A DNA stretch of 64,000 nt, from positions 62,001 through 126,000 of the forward strand of contig JBBQUW010000001.1 of NCBI GenBank assembly GCA_038212095.1, written 5' to 3'. Position numbers and translations under genes: made by a program. The first letter of the stretch is position 1; each line of letters begins with the position of its first letter. Below, piece after piece: positions 1-10,242 of the stretch. The notes below the pieces were generated by a model. It was not told the origin of the DNA. It searched no databases and saw only the letters and a list, made by a program, of their open reading frames with translations. Origin of the DNA: JAICYJ01 sp038212095 (GTDB lineage: Bacteria; Actinomycetota; Thermoleophilia; Gaiellales; JAICJC01).

Positions 1-60
1 GCTTGCGCCCGCGCTGGCCCGATATCGCCGGCCCGTCTAGATCCCAGCCGCTGCGCGGCG

Positions 61-996
61 TCAGGCGGCGGCGCCACCCTTGGGGTGCGAGCGAGTGGTG
101 GGAGGCGTGGGCGAGGTCGGACGCCTGGGAGGGCTGGTGGGCGGGGTTGCGGTGCTCTGACGCTTGCCTTGAGCCGTGCCCTGACCCTGACCCGTGCCTT
201 GACCCCCGGCTTGTCCCCTGCCCCGGCCAGTGCCCTGGCGAGCCGTACCCTGGCCCGTGCTTTGGCGAGCGCCTTGACCCGTGCCATGACCCGCGCCCTT
301 GCCGCCCGCCTTCCGGACGCCGCCATGCCCGGCGTGGCCGGCGGCCGCTCCACGGGTGGTGGTCGGCTGCTTGCCCTGGCCGCTTGCACCCGGGGCGGAC
401 GACGCCTTTCCCGGGCTCGTGTGCGCAGTGGTGACCGGGATCGGCTGTGGGTGTGGATGCTGCTCGAGCTTCGTGGTGATCGCCGCCGTGCCGACCAGTG
501 CCGTGCCGGCGACCGCCGAGACGACGATCAGATGTGTGGCGCCGGTGGCGCTTGCCGCGCTGAATCCGGGCACCTGCGCCGCCAGTGCCTTCGCCGTCGA
601 GGCGCGGGCGGCCATCGCGGCGCCGGCGCCGGCGCCGGCGATCCTCATCCCGCGGCGTTCACCCCGTCGAGCGGCCTCGGCGTCGCCACCCAGCACCCAT
701 CTCGAGTCGGCCCCTCGCAGGCCGCAGATCGAGCGCAGCACCATCAGCTCCTCGTCGACGGGGCGGCTCGACGTCGCGGTATCCCGCACCGCCCGCAGCA
801 GCCACGCCCGCGGCGCGCGCAGTCGGCCGCCCAGCAGCAGCGCTTGGTGGGCGTCCAGGAAGGCAGCCCGTTGCAGCGACCGGGCGTTCGCGTCATCGCC
901 GGTCAGGAAGAGGGCGTACTCGAACACCGCGTCGCCGTGGCGTCGCAGGGCTCGGCCGAGCCAATGTGCTGGCGGGAGATGCCGGCGTGAGAACAC
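61..996 (-). CDS. Sigma-70 region 2-like membrane protein with low-complexity tail
   Basis: Residues about 10-75 resemble region 2 of an ECF sigma factor (an acidic helix with FLTGDDANA, then PRAWLLRAVRDTA). No region 4 helix-turn-helix follows. A hydrophobic segment lies near residues 153-173, and roughly the last 130 residues are a Gly/Gln/Thr/Ala-rich then Pro/Thr-rich tail. It may be a degenerate sigma-like protein anchored in the membrane with an extracytoplasmic disordered tail. The start is GTG, with GATAGA six bases upstream and no clear Shine-Dalgarno. Function is unknown; direct transcription initiation is doubtful without region 4. Confidence 0.6.
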   Translation of the reverse strand: MFSRRHLPPAHWLGRALRRHGDAVFEYALFLTGDDANARSLQRAAFLDAHQALLLGGRLRAPRAWLLRAVRDTATSSRPVDEELMVLRSICGLRGADSRWVLGGDAEAARRGERRGMRIAGAGAGAAMAARASTAKALAAQVPGFSAASATGATHLIVVSAVAGTALVGTAAITTKLEQHPHPQPIPVTTAHTSPGKASSAPGASGQGKQPTTTRGAAAGHAGHGGVRKAGGKGAGHGTGQGARQSTGQGTARQGTGRGRGQAGGQGTGQGQGTAQGKRQSTATPPTSPPRRPTSPTPPTTRSHPKGGAAA

Positions 997-1061
997 GCTT
1001 CATCTATCGGCAGATCGGGCTGGTCAGCTGAACCGCGGCGTGATCCGCCGCGTGTGCCTGC

Positions 1062-1580
1062 TCACGGCCGCCACTTGATGCCGCAGCCGATCGGCTCAGT
1101 CTCGGGCCGGCGCAGCTCGACCCCCGACAGCACATCGTCCAACGCCTCGCGCAGCCACAGAGCGTTGGCGGCTGGATCGTCGTAGTCCTCGTCCGGGGCG
1201 CCCCGGTAGCGCACGTGCATGTCGCGATCGATCACGAACACGTCCGGCGTGGTGCGTGCGCCAAAGCTGCGCGCCACCTCCTGGGAAGCGTCGAGCAGGT
1301 ACGGCGCGCTCCAGCGCTCGCTCGTCACGCGCGCCCGCATCGCATCCGCTGAGTCGGCGGGATATCGGTCGGCGTCGTTGGAGTTGACGAACAGCACGGC
1401 GACCCCACGGGCGGCGTACTGGTCGGCCACGTCCAGCAGCCGCTGGTGCCAGGCAAGCGCGTAGGGGCAGTGGTTGCAGGTAAAGATCACCGCCACCGGT
1501 CCGTGTGCCGCCATGTCCGACAGCGTGTGCGTCTTCCCTTCGGTGTCGCGCAGCGAGAAGTCTGGCGCGGTCGCGATCAC
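1062..1580 (-). CDS. Thioredoxin-like (AhpC/TSA-fold) family protein
   Basis: A 172-residue thioredoxin-fold protein with a CNHC active site at Cys35/Cys38 and the C-terminal GCGIKW block common in this redoxin-like family. No signal peptide is seen, so it is probably a cytoplasmic thiol reductase or peroxiredoxin-like protein. The GTG start overlaps the stop of the upstream gene (GTGA), so the two are translationally coupled. Both partners are thiol-redox proteins, suggesting a shared pathway. The exact substrate is unknown. Confidence 0.85.
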   Translation of the reverse strand: MIATAPDFSLRDTEGKTHTLSDMAAHGPVAVIFTCNHCPYALAWHQRLLDVADQYAARGVAVLFVNSNDADRYPADSADAMRARVTSERWSAPYLLDASQEVARSFGARTTPDVFVIDRDMHVRYRGAPDEDYDDPAANALWLREALDDVLSGVELRRPETEPIGCGIKWRP

Positions 1581-1897
1581 GCGGCCACCGCCCTACCGAT
1601 CGCGGCTCGCAGCTCGGTCAGATCGGGCGTCGGCGAGGCCCGCCCTTCGCTGGTGCGGTAGACGCGGCACGACAGCCCGATGCCAGAGTCGGCCGGGAAC
1701 GGGTCGTGACCGTTGATGAGGATGGTCGGCGAGCCTGCGAAGCCCTCGCGCTCGGCCTGCGCGTCGCTGACCACCTCGCGCAGCGCGATGGTGGACGGAT
1801 CGATGCCGGCTTCGCGCGCGGCCAGTTGCAGATCGGCGAGCGCGCGCTCGACGGACGGGCAGCCGTCCCACCACAGCAGCTCGATACGCGGCACCAT
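1577..1897 (-). CDS. Small thioredoxin-like protein (DF family type)
   Basis: A 106-residue protein starting at ATG 1897, with a WWDGCPS motif near residues 9-15 and a GSPTILING segment near 55-63. This matches a small thioredoxin-fold family in which selenoprotein forms occur elsewhere; here the position is Cys. It has a single catalytic cysteine, with another Cys near residue 77. It overlaps the next gene by GTGA. The open frame continues upstream to 2251, but that part has biased, non-protein-like composition, so ATG 1897 is preferred. Confidence 0.75.
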   Translation of the reverse strand: MVPRIELLWWDGCPSVERALADLQLAAREAGIDPSTIALREVVSDAQAEREGFAGSPTILINGHDPFPADSGIGLSCRVYRTSEGRASPTPDLTELRAAIGRAVAA

Positions 1898-2358
1898 GTT
1901 CTCAGCATACCCGCGATGGTCGGCGCCGCGTCTTCGCGCGATTGCTGACCGGGCCGCCGCCGTACTGCCGGTTTCGTCACGGCACCCTTTTTGGGTGACG
2001 CAGTAAGGTGTCCGGTACGCTGCAATTCGGCGTGGCGCACCTACGGGGTGCGCGGCTACCACGTTGCGCGGGCGGATCTGGGGTCTACTCCGGTTTTGTC
2101 GCAGCGCATCTCGCGTGGCGGTCGCCGAGGCCCTCGGGTTGGAGCCCCCGGGGGTCTCGGCCCATTCCCGCGGTTCAGCCGCCGCCCGGCCGGTACGCCC
2201 TCCAGCCCGATCCATTGCTCGATACGGGACACTGTCCGCTCCTCGCCCCACTCGGACCGCCGCGGCCGGCCGTCACCACACACCAGCACCGGGATCACCT
2301 GCACGGTGATACGTCTTGTCGCGCTGGGAAGACTACCGGTGACATCGGAAGGAGCGTC
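1898..2358. other. Divergent intergenic region, no gene seen
   Basis: About 460 bases separate the redox pair (left, minus strand) from the flavoprotein gene (right, plus strand). No convincing protein is encoded. A GC-rich hairpin can form at 2124-2161 (arms GCCGAG and CTCGGC). The segment before 2359 ends in a clear Shine-Dalgarno, GGAAGGAG. Promoters for both flanking transcripts must lie here, but I cannot place them confidently. Confidence 0.5.
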
Positions 2359-3687
2359 ATGAACGAGAGCGTGATCATCATGGGTGGTGGGTCGAGCGGC
2401 GAGGCCTGTGTCTCGGCGCTGCGCGAGCTGGAGCCGGACACGCCGATCACGCTGGTCGAGCGTGAACTTGTGGGAGGCGAGTGCTCGTACTTTGCCTGCA
2501 TGCCCACCAAGGCCATGCTGCGGCCGCTGGAGGCGGTTGCCGCGGCCCGCAACGTGCCGGGCGCGGCTGATGCGGTGACGGGCTCCGTCGACGCCGAGCG
2601 GCTGTTCTTCCACCGAGACTCGGTCACGAGTGGCTGGGACGACTCCTCACAGGCCGGCTGGCTGGAGCAGAAGGGCGCCGAGCTGGTGCGCGGGGAGGGC
2701 CGCGTTCAGCGACCCGGCGTGATCTCGGTCGGCGAACGCGAGCTGACGTACGGCAGGCTGGTGATCGCGACCGGCTCGCTGCCGACGATTCCCCCCATCG
2801 AGGGCCTCGAAACGGTGGAGCACTGGACGAACCGCGAGGCCACGACGACACGTGAGATCCCGGCCCGCCTGATCGTGCTGGGGGCCGGCCCGGTTGGCTG
2901 CGAGCTGGCCCAGTTCTTCGCCCGCATGGGCTCACGTGTCACGATCGTCGACATGGCTGACCGGCTGCTGCCGCGCGACGATCCCGCCGCCGGCGAGCTG
3001 CTGGGTGAGGTGTTGACCGAGGAGGGTGTGACGCTGCGCCTGGGCGGCGGCGTCGCCCGCGTCGAGCCCGGGATTTGGCTGCACCTGGAGAGCGGGACGA
3101 TGGTGGAGGGTGATCGGCTGCTGGTCGCAACGGGCCGGCGCGCCAACACGGAGGGCTTCGGGTTCGAGCACCTGGGCGTGACGATCGGCCGCCGTGGGAT
3201 CGAGGTGGACGAGGCGATGCGCGCGGCGCCCGGTGTCTGGGCGATCGGCGATGTGAACGGCATCGCGATGTTTACCCACGCCGGCAAGTACCAGGCCCGC
3301 GTTGCCGCCGGCGCAATGGCCGGCCGATCTGTACGGGCAGACCATCGCGCCGTCCCGGCCGTCACGTTCACCGATCCGCAGGTGGCCTCGGTAGGTCGGC
3401 TGGAGGGGGAGGGCCTGGTGACCGGCCAGCGCCGGATCGAGAGTCTCGCCCGCACTTCCACCTACCAACGGCCGAAGCGACCCGGCTTTCTCAAGCTGGT
3501 GGCCGATCCCGCGCGCGGCGTGCTGGTGGGCGCGGTGGCCGTCGGCCCGGAGGCTGGTGAGTGGTTGGGGCAGCTGACGCTGGCGATCCGTGCCGAGGTG
3601 CCGATCGAGGTGCTGCGGGACACCATCCAGCCATATCCCACTTTCAGCGAGGCGGTGCAGTTCGCAGCCCGCGACCTGCCGATCTAA
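2359..3687 (+). CDS. Pyridine nucleotide-disulfide oxidoreductase (class I)
   Basis: A 442-residue FAD/NAD(P) flavoprotein of the dihydrolipoamide dehydrogenase / mercuric reductase family. Visible features are an N-terminal FAD-binding GGGSSG, a redox pair Cys42-x4-Cys47 (GECSYFACMPTK), an NAD(P)-binding GAGPVGCEL near residue 175, and a C-terminal dimerisation domain. The usual C-terminal HxHPTxSE motif reads QPYPTFSE, so the acid-base His is replaced by Tyr; it may therefore not be a lipoamide dehydrogenase. ATG 2359 has a strong Shine-Dalgarno (GGAAGGAG), which fixes the start. The substrate is unknown. Confidence 0.9.
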   Translation: MNESVIIMGGGSSGEACVSALRELEPDTPITLVERELVGGECSYFACMPTKAMLRPLEAVAAARNVPGAADAVTGSVDAERLFFHRDSVTSGWDDSSQAGWLEQKGAELVRGEGRVQRPGVISVGERELTYGRLVIATGSLPTIPPIEGLETVEHWTNREATTTREIPARLIVLGAGPVGCELAQFFARMGSRVTIVDMADRLLPRDDPAAGELLGEVLTEEGVTLRLGGGVARVEPGIWLHLESGTMVEGDRLLVATGRRANTEGFGFEHLGVTIGRRGIEVDEAMRAAPGVWAIGDVNGIAMFTHAGKYQARVAAGAMAGRSVRADHRAVPAVTFTDPQVASVGRLEGEGLVTGQRRIESLARTSTYQRPKRPGFLKLVADPARGVLVGAVAVGPEAGEWLGQLTLAIRAEVPIEVLRDTIQPYPTFSEAVQFAARDLPI

Positions 3688-4873
3688 GCGCCGCCGGTGA
3701 GCAGGTCGTGGGCCGCCCGGACGCCGCTTCGCAGCCACCCTCCATGGTGGCGAACCACTCACCCGCCGTGTGCTCGCCGGCGAACGCGATCCGGCCGACC
3801 GGCTCGGCCAGCAGGCGGTCGTCGCCCTGCGGACGATCCACCTCGCGCGTCGAGTAGGCCCCCTCCGGCCAGGTGGCCAGTACCGCTCCGGCGCCGTCAA
3901 TCTTTAGGTCCGGCCGCAGCGCGCGCACGCGCGCGAGGTAGCGCTGCGGGCCTCGATCGACCTCCAGCGCTCGCACTGCGGCCGCCGATCCGGCAAACGC
4001 GGTCACCACCGGCGCGACCGTGCCGCTCCCGTCCCGTGCCGTCCATGTCCAGAAGTGCTCTGGCAGCGACAGCACCGAGCTGGGCTCGGCTGCCACCGTC
4101 AGCGGCATTGCCAGCTTGGCGGCGTGCCCGTACACCACGCGGCTGATCGCCTCGCGTTTCCAGGCGGGCAGGGCCGGCGAGAACGCGATCCGCTCGAACG
4201 CGGGCGCCGGCACGGCCACCAGCACCGCGTCCACGTCCAGCTCGCCGTTCACCCGCAGGCCGCCGGGAACGGACGCGACCGAGCGCGCCGGTGTCGTCAG
4301 CCGGACGTCACGTCCTGTCGCCAGCCGCACCGCCAGTGCCTGGTTGCCGTCCGCGAGCCGTCGCGCCTCGGCGGGATCGAACAGGTGGCCGATGTCGCGC
4401 ACCGCGGCCGCCGCGATCAGCTCGGCCGGATGGGCGTAGGAGACCTGCAGCCGGCAGGCGATCAGCTCCCGCGAGCCGGCGTCGATCGGCACCCGCCGCA
4501 ACAGCTCGGCCACCGATAGGTCCGCGGCCTCGCCGTGATCCAGCGCGGCGGCGACCGCCGCTGTTGCCTCAGTTGGCGGCGCGGGCTGGGCGCCGATGCC
4601 ACCCACCGGCTGGCGCAGGTTGAAGCTCATCCCCATCGGCGCCAGCACCAGTCCGAGCCGCGCGGCCATGTCCGGCAGCAGCGTGTAGCCGCTGGTGACG
4701 AACTCGGCACCCATCTCGATCACCGCACCGTTCGCCAGCCGTTGCGACCAGACGCGTCCTCCCACTCGGTCGCGCTGCTCCAGCACCGTCACCCGGACGC
4801 CGGCCAGGGAGAGAGCCTCGGCGGCGGCCAGCCCGGCGAACCCGGCACCGATCACGCAGACAGATTTGACCAT
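3684..4873 (-). CDS. FAD-dependent amine oxidase, C-terminal frameshift
   Basis: A flavin monoamine oxidase-type protein with a dinucleotide-binding GAGFAGL near residue 8, an ERxGGR-like QRDRVGGR, and the C-terminal FAD-binding segment GEHTAGEWFATMEG. Directly after MEG the frame is lost: restoring one base in the GGG run near 3736-3742 gives WLRSGVRAAHDLLTGGA and a TAG stop at 3684-3686. That is a normal family ending, and the stop overlaps that of the convergent flavoprotein gene. As read, translation runs on to 3644. Start is ATG 4873. The substrate cannot be told from sequence. Confidence 0.85.
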
Positions 4874-4925
4874 GCCGCAGGCTAGATGATTGATGCCGCG
4901 AGATGATCGATCCAGACGGGGGCGC

Positions 4926-6015
<1,090 letters not shown>

Positions 6016-6023
<8 letters not shown>

Positions 6024-6900
6024 CGGCCAGCACCACCGAACGCGTCAGATTGCGGGGTCGGTCGGGGTCGCGGCCGCGGCTCTCGGCCATCGCCACCGCG
6101 AACCGCTGGGCGATCACCAGCTCGGCCATCGCGTCCAGGTCACCGTGCACCACGGTTGCCCCGGTGGCGGCCACGTCTTCGAGCACGGTGGTGTCGACGT
6201 CGCCCAGCGCCCACACCGCCGTCTGGGAGTCGGCCACGCTGATCGGCCCGTGACGGTACTCCATTGCCGGATAGCTCTCGCTCCAGGCGATCGCCGCCTC
6301 GCGGAGCTTGAGCGCCGCCTCATGCGCCAGCCCCACCGTCCAGCCGCGGCCGAGGAAGACGAACTGGCGGTGGACGTCGACGGGCAGCGGCAGCGGCGCT
6401 GACAGCGCCTGCTCGGCGTCGCGGGCCGCGGCCGCGACATCGTCGCCAAGGTGGCTGCGAAACAGCGCCAGAGCGGTGGTGGCGAAGCGCGTCTGCACCA
6501 CCGACCGCTCGTCGGCGAAGTCGAGCACGATCGCGCGGTGGGCGGCGCGCGCCACCGGCGTCTCGGCGACCGCCACCACGGCCAGCGTGGGAACCTGAGG
6601 TGGCAGCAGCGCCAGCGCTCGTGCCACCTCGGTGGTGGTGCCCGAGCGCGACAGCGCGATCACCAGGTCGTAGCGGCGGCCGACCGGGAACTCTGAGGCG
6701 GCGAAGGCGTCGGTATCCCCCTGGCCGTAGGCGTCGCGGAGCGCGGCGAAGCTCTGAGCCATGTACAGCGACGTGCCGCAGCCGATCACGGCCACCCGGC
6801 TGCCGGGCGCCGGCAACAGCGCCGCGTGGGAGGGGGCGACCTCGGCGGCCCGCCGCCACGTCTCCGGCTGGGTGGAGATCTCGCGGCTGATCTCGCTCAT
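6016..6900 (-). CDS. SIS-domain sugar-phosphate isomerase/deaminase
   Basis: A 294-residue protein with two SIS folds, like the isomerase half of GlmS and the AgaS/NagB-II proteins. Visible motifs are GCGTSLYMAQ near residue 41, ALSRSGTTTE near 82 and the second-half block ESYPAMEYRHGP. The family isomerises or deaminates aminosugar phosphates. The gene is first in a minus-strand operon with the ABC ATPase and is divergent from a DeoR regulator. With a LacD-type aldolase in the same regulon, a galactosamine- or glucosamine-phosphate step is plausible but unproven. Confidence 0.85.
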
Positions 6901-6977
6901 ATCCGCAGACTTTAGGGATCAAACGAGCAGAAAGCAACATGGACAGCCTGCAAATCGATCGCTAGACTGGCCCGATC
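6901..6977. promoter_or_regulatory. Divergent promoter of SIS operon and deoR gene, candidate operator
   Basis: A 77-base divergent region. On the plus strand TAGACT (6963-6968) lies nine bases before the GTG of the DeoR gene. The segment AAACGAGCAGAAAGCAA (6921-6937) resembles sequences in front of the binding-protein gene (8819-8835) and the aldolase gene (14611-14627); the shared core is GAGCA(G/A)AA. It is a candidate binding site for the adjacent regulator. The site assignment is inference from three local occurrences. Confidence 0.5.
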
Positions 6978-7736
6978 GTGCGTCAGGCCGATCGATTGAG
7001 CGCTGTTCTCGAGCGGCTGTCGGGCAACGGCAGCGTCGGCGTCGGCGACCTCGCGCGCGACCTGGGCGTCTCGGCCGCCACCGTCCGCCGCGACCTTCAG
7101 CTGCTCGAAGAGCAGCGCCTGCTCTCACGCACCCACGGCGGCGCGATCGCTCACGGCGTGCTGTACGAGCTGCCGTTGCGCTACCGCAGCGCCCGCCACG
7201 GCGAGCAGAAGCTGCGCATCGCCGCCGCCGCCGCCGATCGCGTGGCGGACGGAACCGCGGTGGGTCTGACCGGCGGCACCACCACCACCGAGGTGGCGCG
7301 GGCGCTGTCTGACCGCCGCCGGCTGACGGTGGTGACCAACTCGCTCTCGATCGCCTCCGAGCTGGCCGTGCGCCCCAATCTCAAGCTGGTGGTGACCGGC
7401 GGCGTGGCGCGCGCCGAGTCTTACGAGCTGGTCGGGCCGCTGGCTGAGGCGAGTCTGGCCGGCCTCAACGTCGATCTGGTGATCGTGGGCGTGGATGGCA
7501 TCGCGATCGACGCCGGGCTCACCACCCACCACGAGGTCGAGGCCCACACCAACCGCGCTCTGATCGACCGCGCCGGCAGGGTGCTGGTGGTGGCCGATAG
7601 CTCCAAGATCGGCCAGGTCGCGTTCGCTCGCATCTGCGAGCTGGGCCGGGTCGACGAGCTGGTCACGGACGCTGATGCCGCCAAGGCAGATCTGGCCCGG
7701 CTGACCGACGCCGGCGTCAAGGTGACGGTGGTGTGA
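6978..7736 (+). CDS. DeoR/GlpR-family transcriptional regulator
   Basis: A 252-residue regulator with an N-terminal DeoR helix-turn-helix (LARDLGVSAATVRRDLQLLE near residues 22-42, then THGGA) and a C-terminal DeoR sensor domain with the phosphosugar-binding block LTGGTTTTEVARAL. Members usually repress sugar catabolism genes and respond to a sugar phosphate. The GTG start has a -10-like TAGACT nine bases upstream. It overlaps the amidohydrolase gene by GTGA. It is the obvious regulator of the surrounding carbohydrate genes. Confidence 0.92.
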   Translation: MRQADRLSAVLERLSGNGSVGVGDLARDLGVSAATVRRDLQLLEEQRLLSRTHGGAIAHGVLYELPLRYRSARHGEQKLRIAAAAADRVADGTAVGLTGGTTTTEVARALSDRRRLTVVTNSLSIASELAVRPNLKLVVTGGVARAESYELVGPLAEASLAGLNVDLVIVGVDGIAIDAGLTTHHEVEAHTNRALIDRAGRVLVVADSSKIGQVAFARICELGRVDELVTDADAAKADLARLTDAGVKVTVV

Positions 7737-8791
7737 TCGACGACGACCGCCTGCTGCTGCGCGACCACCGCCCCGTGCCGTGCCTGACGGTGCCTGCACA
7801 CCACGTACCCCGGGCCGCGCATGCCGCGATCGACGCCCATAACCATCTGGGTCGCTGGCTGTCCGACGACGGCGGCTGGGTGGTGCCCGACGTCGCGGCG
7901 CTGCTCGCGCTGATGGACGAGACCAACGTCTGCGGCATGGTCAACTTGGACGGCCGTTGGGACGACGAGCTGGAGGCCAACCTCGACCGCTACGACCGCG
8001 CTCATCCCGGCCGCTTCGCGACCTTCTGCCACGTCGATTTCCGTGAGTGCCTGCGGCCGGGATTCGAGGGCCGGCTGGTCGCGTCGCTGCGCCGCTCGGC
8101 CGCGGCCGGTGCGCGCGGACTCAAGGTCTGGAAGGACCTCGGTCTCGGGTTCGAGGACGAGCGCAGTCGGCTGCTCTTGCCGGACGACCCGAGGCTGGCG
8201 GAGCTGTGGGCGGTCGCCGGCCAGCTCGGGTTGCCGGTGCTGATCCACACCGCCGACCCGGTCGCCTTCTTCGAACCGGTGGACGGGCGCAACGAGCGCT
8301 ACGAGGAGCTGCTCGCACACCCCGACTGGTCGTTCTGCGACCCGCGCTTTCCCCGCTTCGAACGGCTGATGGAGGCGTTGGAGGCAGTCGTGGCGACGCA
8401 CCCGGGAACGGTCTTCATCGGCGCCCACGTCGGCTGTAATGCCGAAGACCTGGGCTGGGTCTCGGCGATGCTCACCCGCTACCCAAACTTCAACGTTGAT
8501 ATCGGAGCCCGCCTCGGCGAGCTCGGCCGGCAGCCGCGGGCGGCCCGGCGGTTGCTGGTGCGTCACCCCCACCGGGTGCTGTTTGGCACCGACGCCTTCC
8601 CGCCGGACGCCGCGATGTACGCCACCCACTTCCGATTTCTCGAGACCGACGATGAGCATTTCCCGTACTGCGAGTGGGATCCGGTCGGCCCGCAGGGACG
8701 CTGGGCGATCTCAGCGCTCGACCTGCCGCCCGAGCTGCTGCCGGCCGTCTACCACGACACGGCGGCCGATCTGATCGGTGGACTTGCATGA
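7733..8791 (+). CDS. Amidohydrolase family 2 (TIM-barrel metal hydrolase)
   Basis: A 352-residue protein of the Amidohydro_2 superfamily. Metal-ligand-type motifs in order are DAHNHLG near residue 33, LKVWKDLGL, LIHTADP, GAHVG and GTDAF. This family includes lactonases, decarboxylases and hydrolases. Its GTG start overlaps the DeoR stop (GTGA), so it is co-translated with the regulator and just precedes the sugar-uptake genes. A role on a sugar lactone or a modified sugar is possible; the substrate is not predictable. Confidence 0.85.
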   Translation: MIDDDRLLLRDHRPVPCLTVPAHHVPRAAHAAIDAHNHLGRWLSDDGGWVVPDVAALLALMDETNVCGMVNLDGRWDDELEANLDRYDRAHPGRFATFCHVDFRECLRPGFEGRLVASLRRSAAAGARGLKVWKDLGLGFEDERSRLLLPDDPRLAELWAVAGQLGLPVLIHTADPVAFFEPVDGRNERYEELLAHPDWSFCDPRFPRFERLMEALEAVVATHPGTVFIGAHVGCNAEDLGWVSAMLTRYPNFNVDIGARLGELGRQPRAARRLLVRHPHRVLFGTDAFPPDAAMYATHFRFLETDDEHFPYCEWDPVGPQGRWAISALDLPPELLPAVYHDTAADLIGGLA

Positions 8792-8926
8792 TTGATCGTT
8801 TATGCAGTATTTTTGCCGCAATCGAGCAGAAGTGACCGAGGGTCGTCGATGCTGCGAAATGCCAACCGACCGGCACTCGCCCGATTCGAGGGCTTGATCG
8901 TGACCAGAACCAGAGAGGGGATCGGC
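8791..8926 (+). promoter_or_regulatory. Leader before the sugar-binding protein gene, candidate operator
   Basis: An AT-richer stretch (8791-8820) is followed by AATCGAGCAGAAGTGAC at 8819-8835, which matches the GAGCA(G/A)AA core seen at 6921-6937 and 14611-14627. The lipoprotein gene downstream has a Shine-Dalgarno (AGAGAGGGG, 8912-8920), so this transcript has a leader of perhaps 80-90 bases. The operator role is inferred. Confidence 0.45.
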
Positions 8927-10225
8927 ATGAGGCGGGCGATCATCAGAACGGCGATGCTGGCGGCGGTGATCGCGGCAGCCGGGTGCGGCGGGTCGAGCAG
9001 CTCCAGCAACCAGGCCGCGTCATCCGGGGGCAAGGTCACGATCGTGATGTGGCACGGCCAGTCCAGCCCCGACGACAAGCTGCTGGCCAACCTCGCGAAG
9101 CAGTACATGGCGTTGCATCCCAACGTCACCATTCAGACCTCGTCCGGCGGCACCACCACGGACGGAATGCTGCAGAAGGTGACGACGGCGCTGGCGGCCG
9201 GCACCTATCCCGATATCGCCTACATCTACGGCTCGTGGGCAGCCAACCTGGCCCGCAGCCCCCAGGTGGCCGACATCCACAGCGTGGTCAACGATCCGGC
9301 TTACGGCTGGAGCGACTACTGGGGCTCGGAGCGCGCACGGCTGACGGTGGGGCAGAAGGTGATCGGCCTGCCGGCCGTCGTCGACAACCTGGTCGTGATG
9401 TACAACAAGAAGGTCTTCGATCAGCTGAAGATCCCCTACCCCTCAGCCGACTGGTCGTGGGACGACTTCCGCGCCGTTGCCAAGCGATGCACGAACCCGG
9501 CCGCGCAGACGTTCGGCATCGGGTATCCGACCGACAGCAGCGAGGACACGACGTGGCGGTTCTGGCCGATGCTGTGGCAGGGCGGCGGCTCGATTCTGAC
9601 TCCTGACCAGAAGCAGGCCGCCTTCAACTCGGCTGCGGGCGTGAGCGCCCTCACCACGCTGCAGCAGATGGCGACCGTCGACCACTCGATGTACCTCGAC
9701 CCGACCAACGGCAAGCTCGAGCAGCTGTTCATCGGCGGCAAGACCTGCATGCGCATCTCGGGCCCGTGGGAGCTGCTGGACTACAAGGCGGCGAAGCTGG
9801 ACTACGGCGTGCAGGTGCTGCCGGGGACGAACGGCGACCACCAGACGATCTCGGGTCCGGACGACTGGGTGATCTTCAACCACGACTCGGCCCGCGTGCA
9901 GGCTGCGCTGGGCTTCCTGAACTGGCTCGATTCGCCCCAGCAGGATGCGCAGTGGATCCTGGCCTCCGGCTCGCTGCCGGTGCGCGCGTCGGTGATGAAG
10001 GATCAGGCGTACCAGAAGTTCCTGACCGCCTATCCGGGCGTCGATACGATCGTCGCCAACCTTCAGAACGCGAAGCAGGCTGAGCCGAACATCACCCAGT
10101 ACCCGCAGCTGTCGAAGTACGTGGGGGATGCGATCGTCGGCGTGCTGCTCGGCCGGGCGCAGCCACAGCAGGCACTGGACGACGCAGCGTCCAAGACCAA
10201 CTCGCTGCTGGCGGTGCCGCAGTAG
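8927..10225 (+). CDS. Sugar ABC transporter substrate-binding lipoprotein
   Basis: A 432-residue CUT1-type solute-binding protein (bacterial extracellular family 1). A signal peptide ends in a lipobox (IAAAGC, Cys about residue 20), followed by a Ser-rich linker; it should be anchored outside the membrane. ATG 8927 is chosen because a Shine-Dalgarno lies seven bases upstream and the signal peptide begins there; the frame is open further upstream. It is followed by two permease genes in the same orientation. The ligand is unknown but probably an oligosaccharide or glycoside. Confidence 0.92.
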   Translation: MRRAIIRTAMLAAVIAAAGCGGSSSSSNQAASSGGKVTIVMWHGQSSPDDKLLANLAKQYMALHPNVTIQTSSGGTTTDGMLQKVTTALAAGTYPDIAYIYGSWAANLARSPQVADIHSVVNDPAYGWSDYWGSERARLTVGQKVIGLPAVVDNLVVMYNKKVFDQLKIPYPSADWSWDDFRAVAKRCTNPAAQTFGIGYPTDSSEDTTWRFWPMLWQGGGSILTPDQKQAAFNSAAGVSALTTLQQMATVDHSMYLDPTNGKLEQLFIGGKTCMRISGPWELLDYKAAKLDYGVQVLPGTNGDHQTISGPDDWVIFNHDSARVQAALGFLNWLDSPQQDAQWILASGSLPVRASVMKDQAYQKFLTAYPGVDTIVANLQNAKQAEPNITQYPQLSKYVGDAIVGVLLGRAQPQQALDDAASKTNSLLAVPQ

Positions 10226-10242
10226 CCACCGTCGCGGCAGAT

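Noticed and set aside
1..60. Gene at the left edge
   Set aside because: Only 60 bases are available and no recognisable coding end is present.
2124..2161. tRNA-like reading (GGCTCCAACCC within a GC-rich hairpin, minus strand)
   Set aside because: It has a T-loop-like string but no matching acceptor, D and anticodon arms; the sequence folds as a plain GC hairpin.
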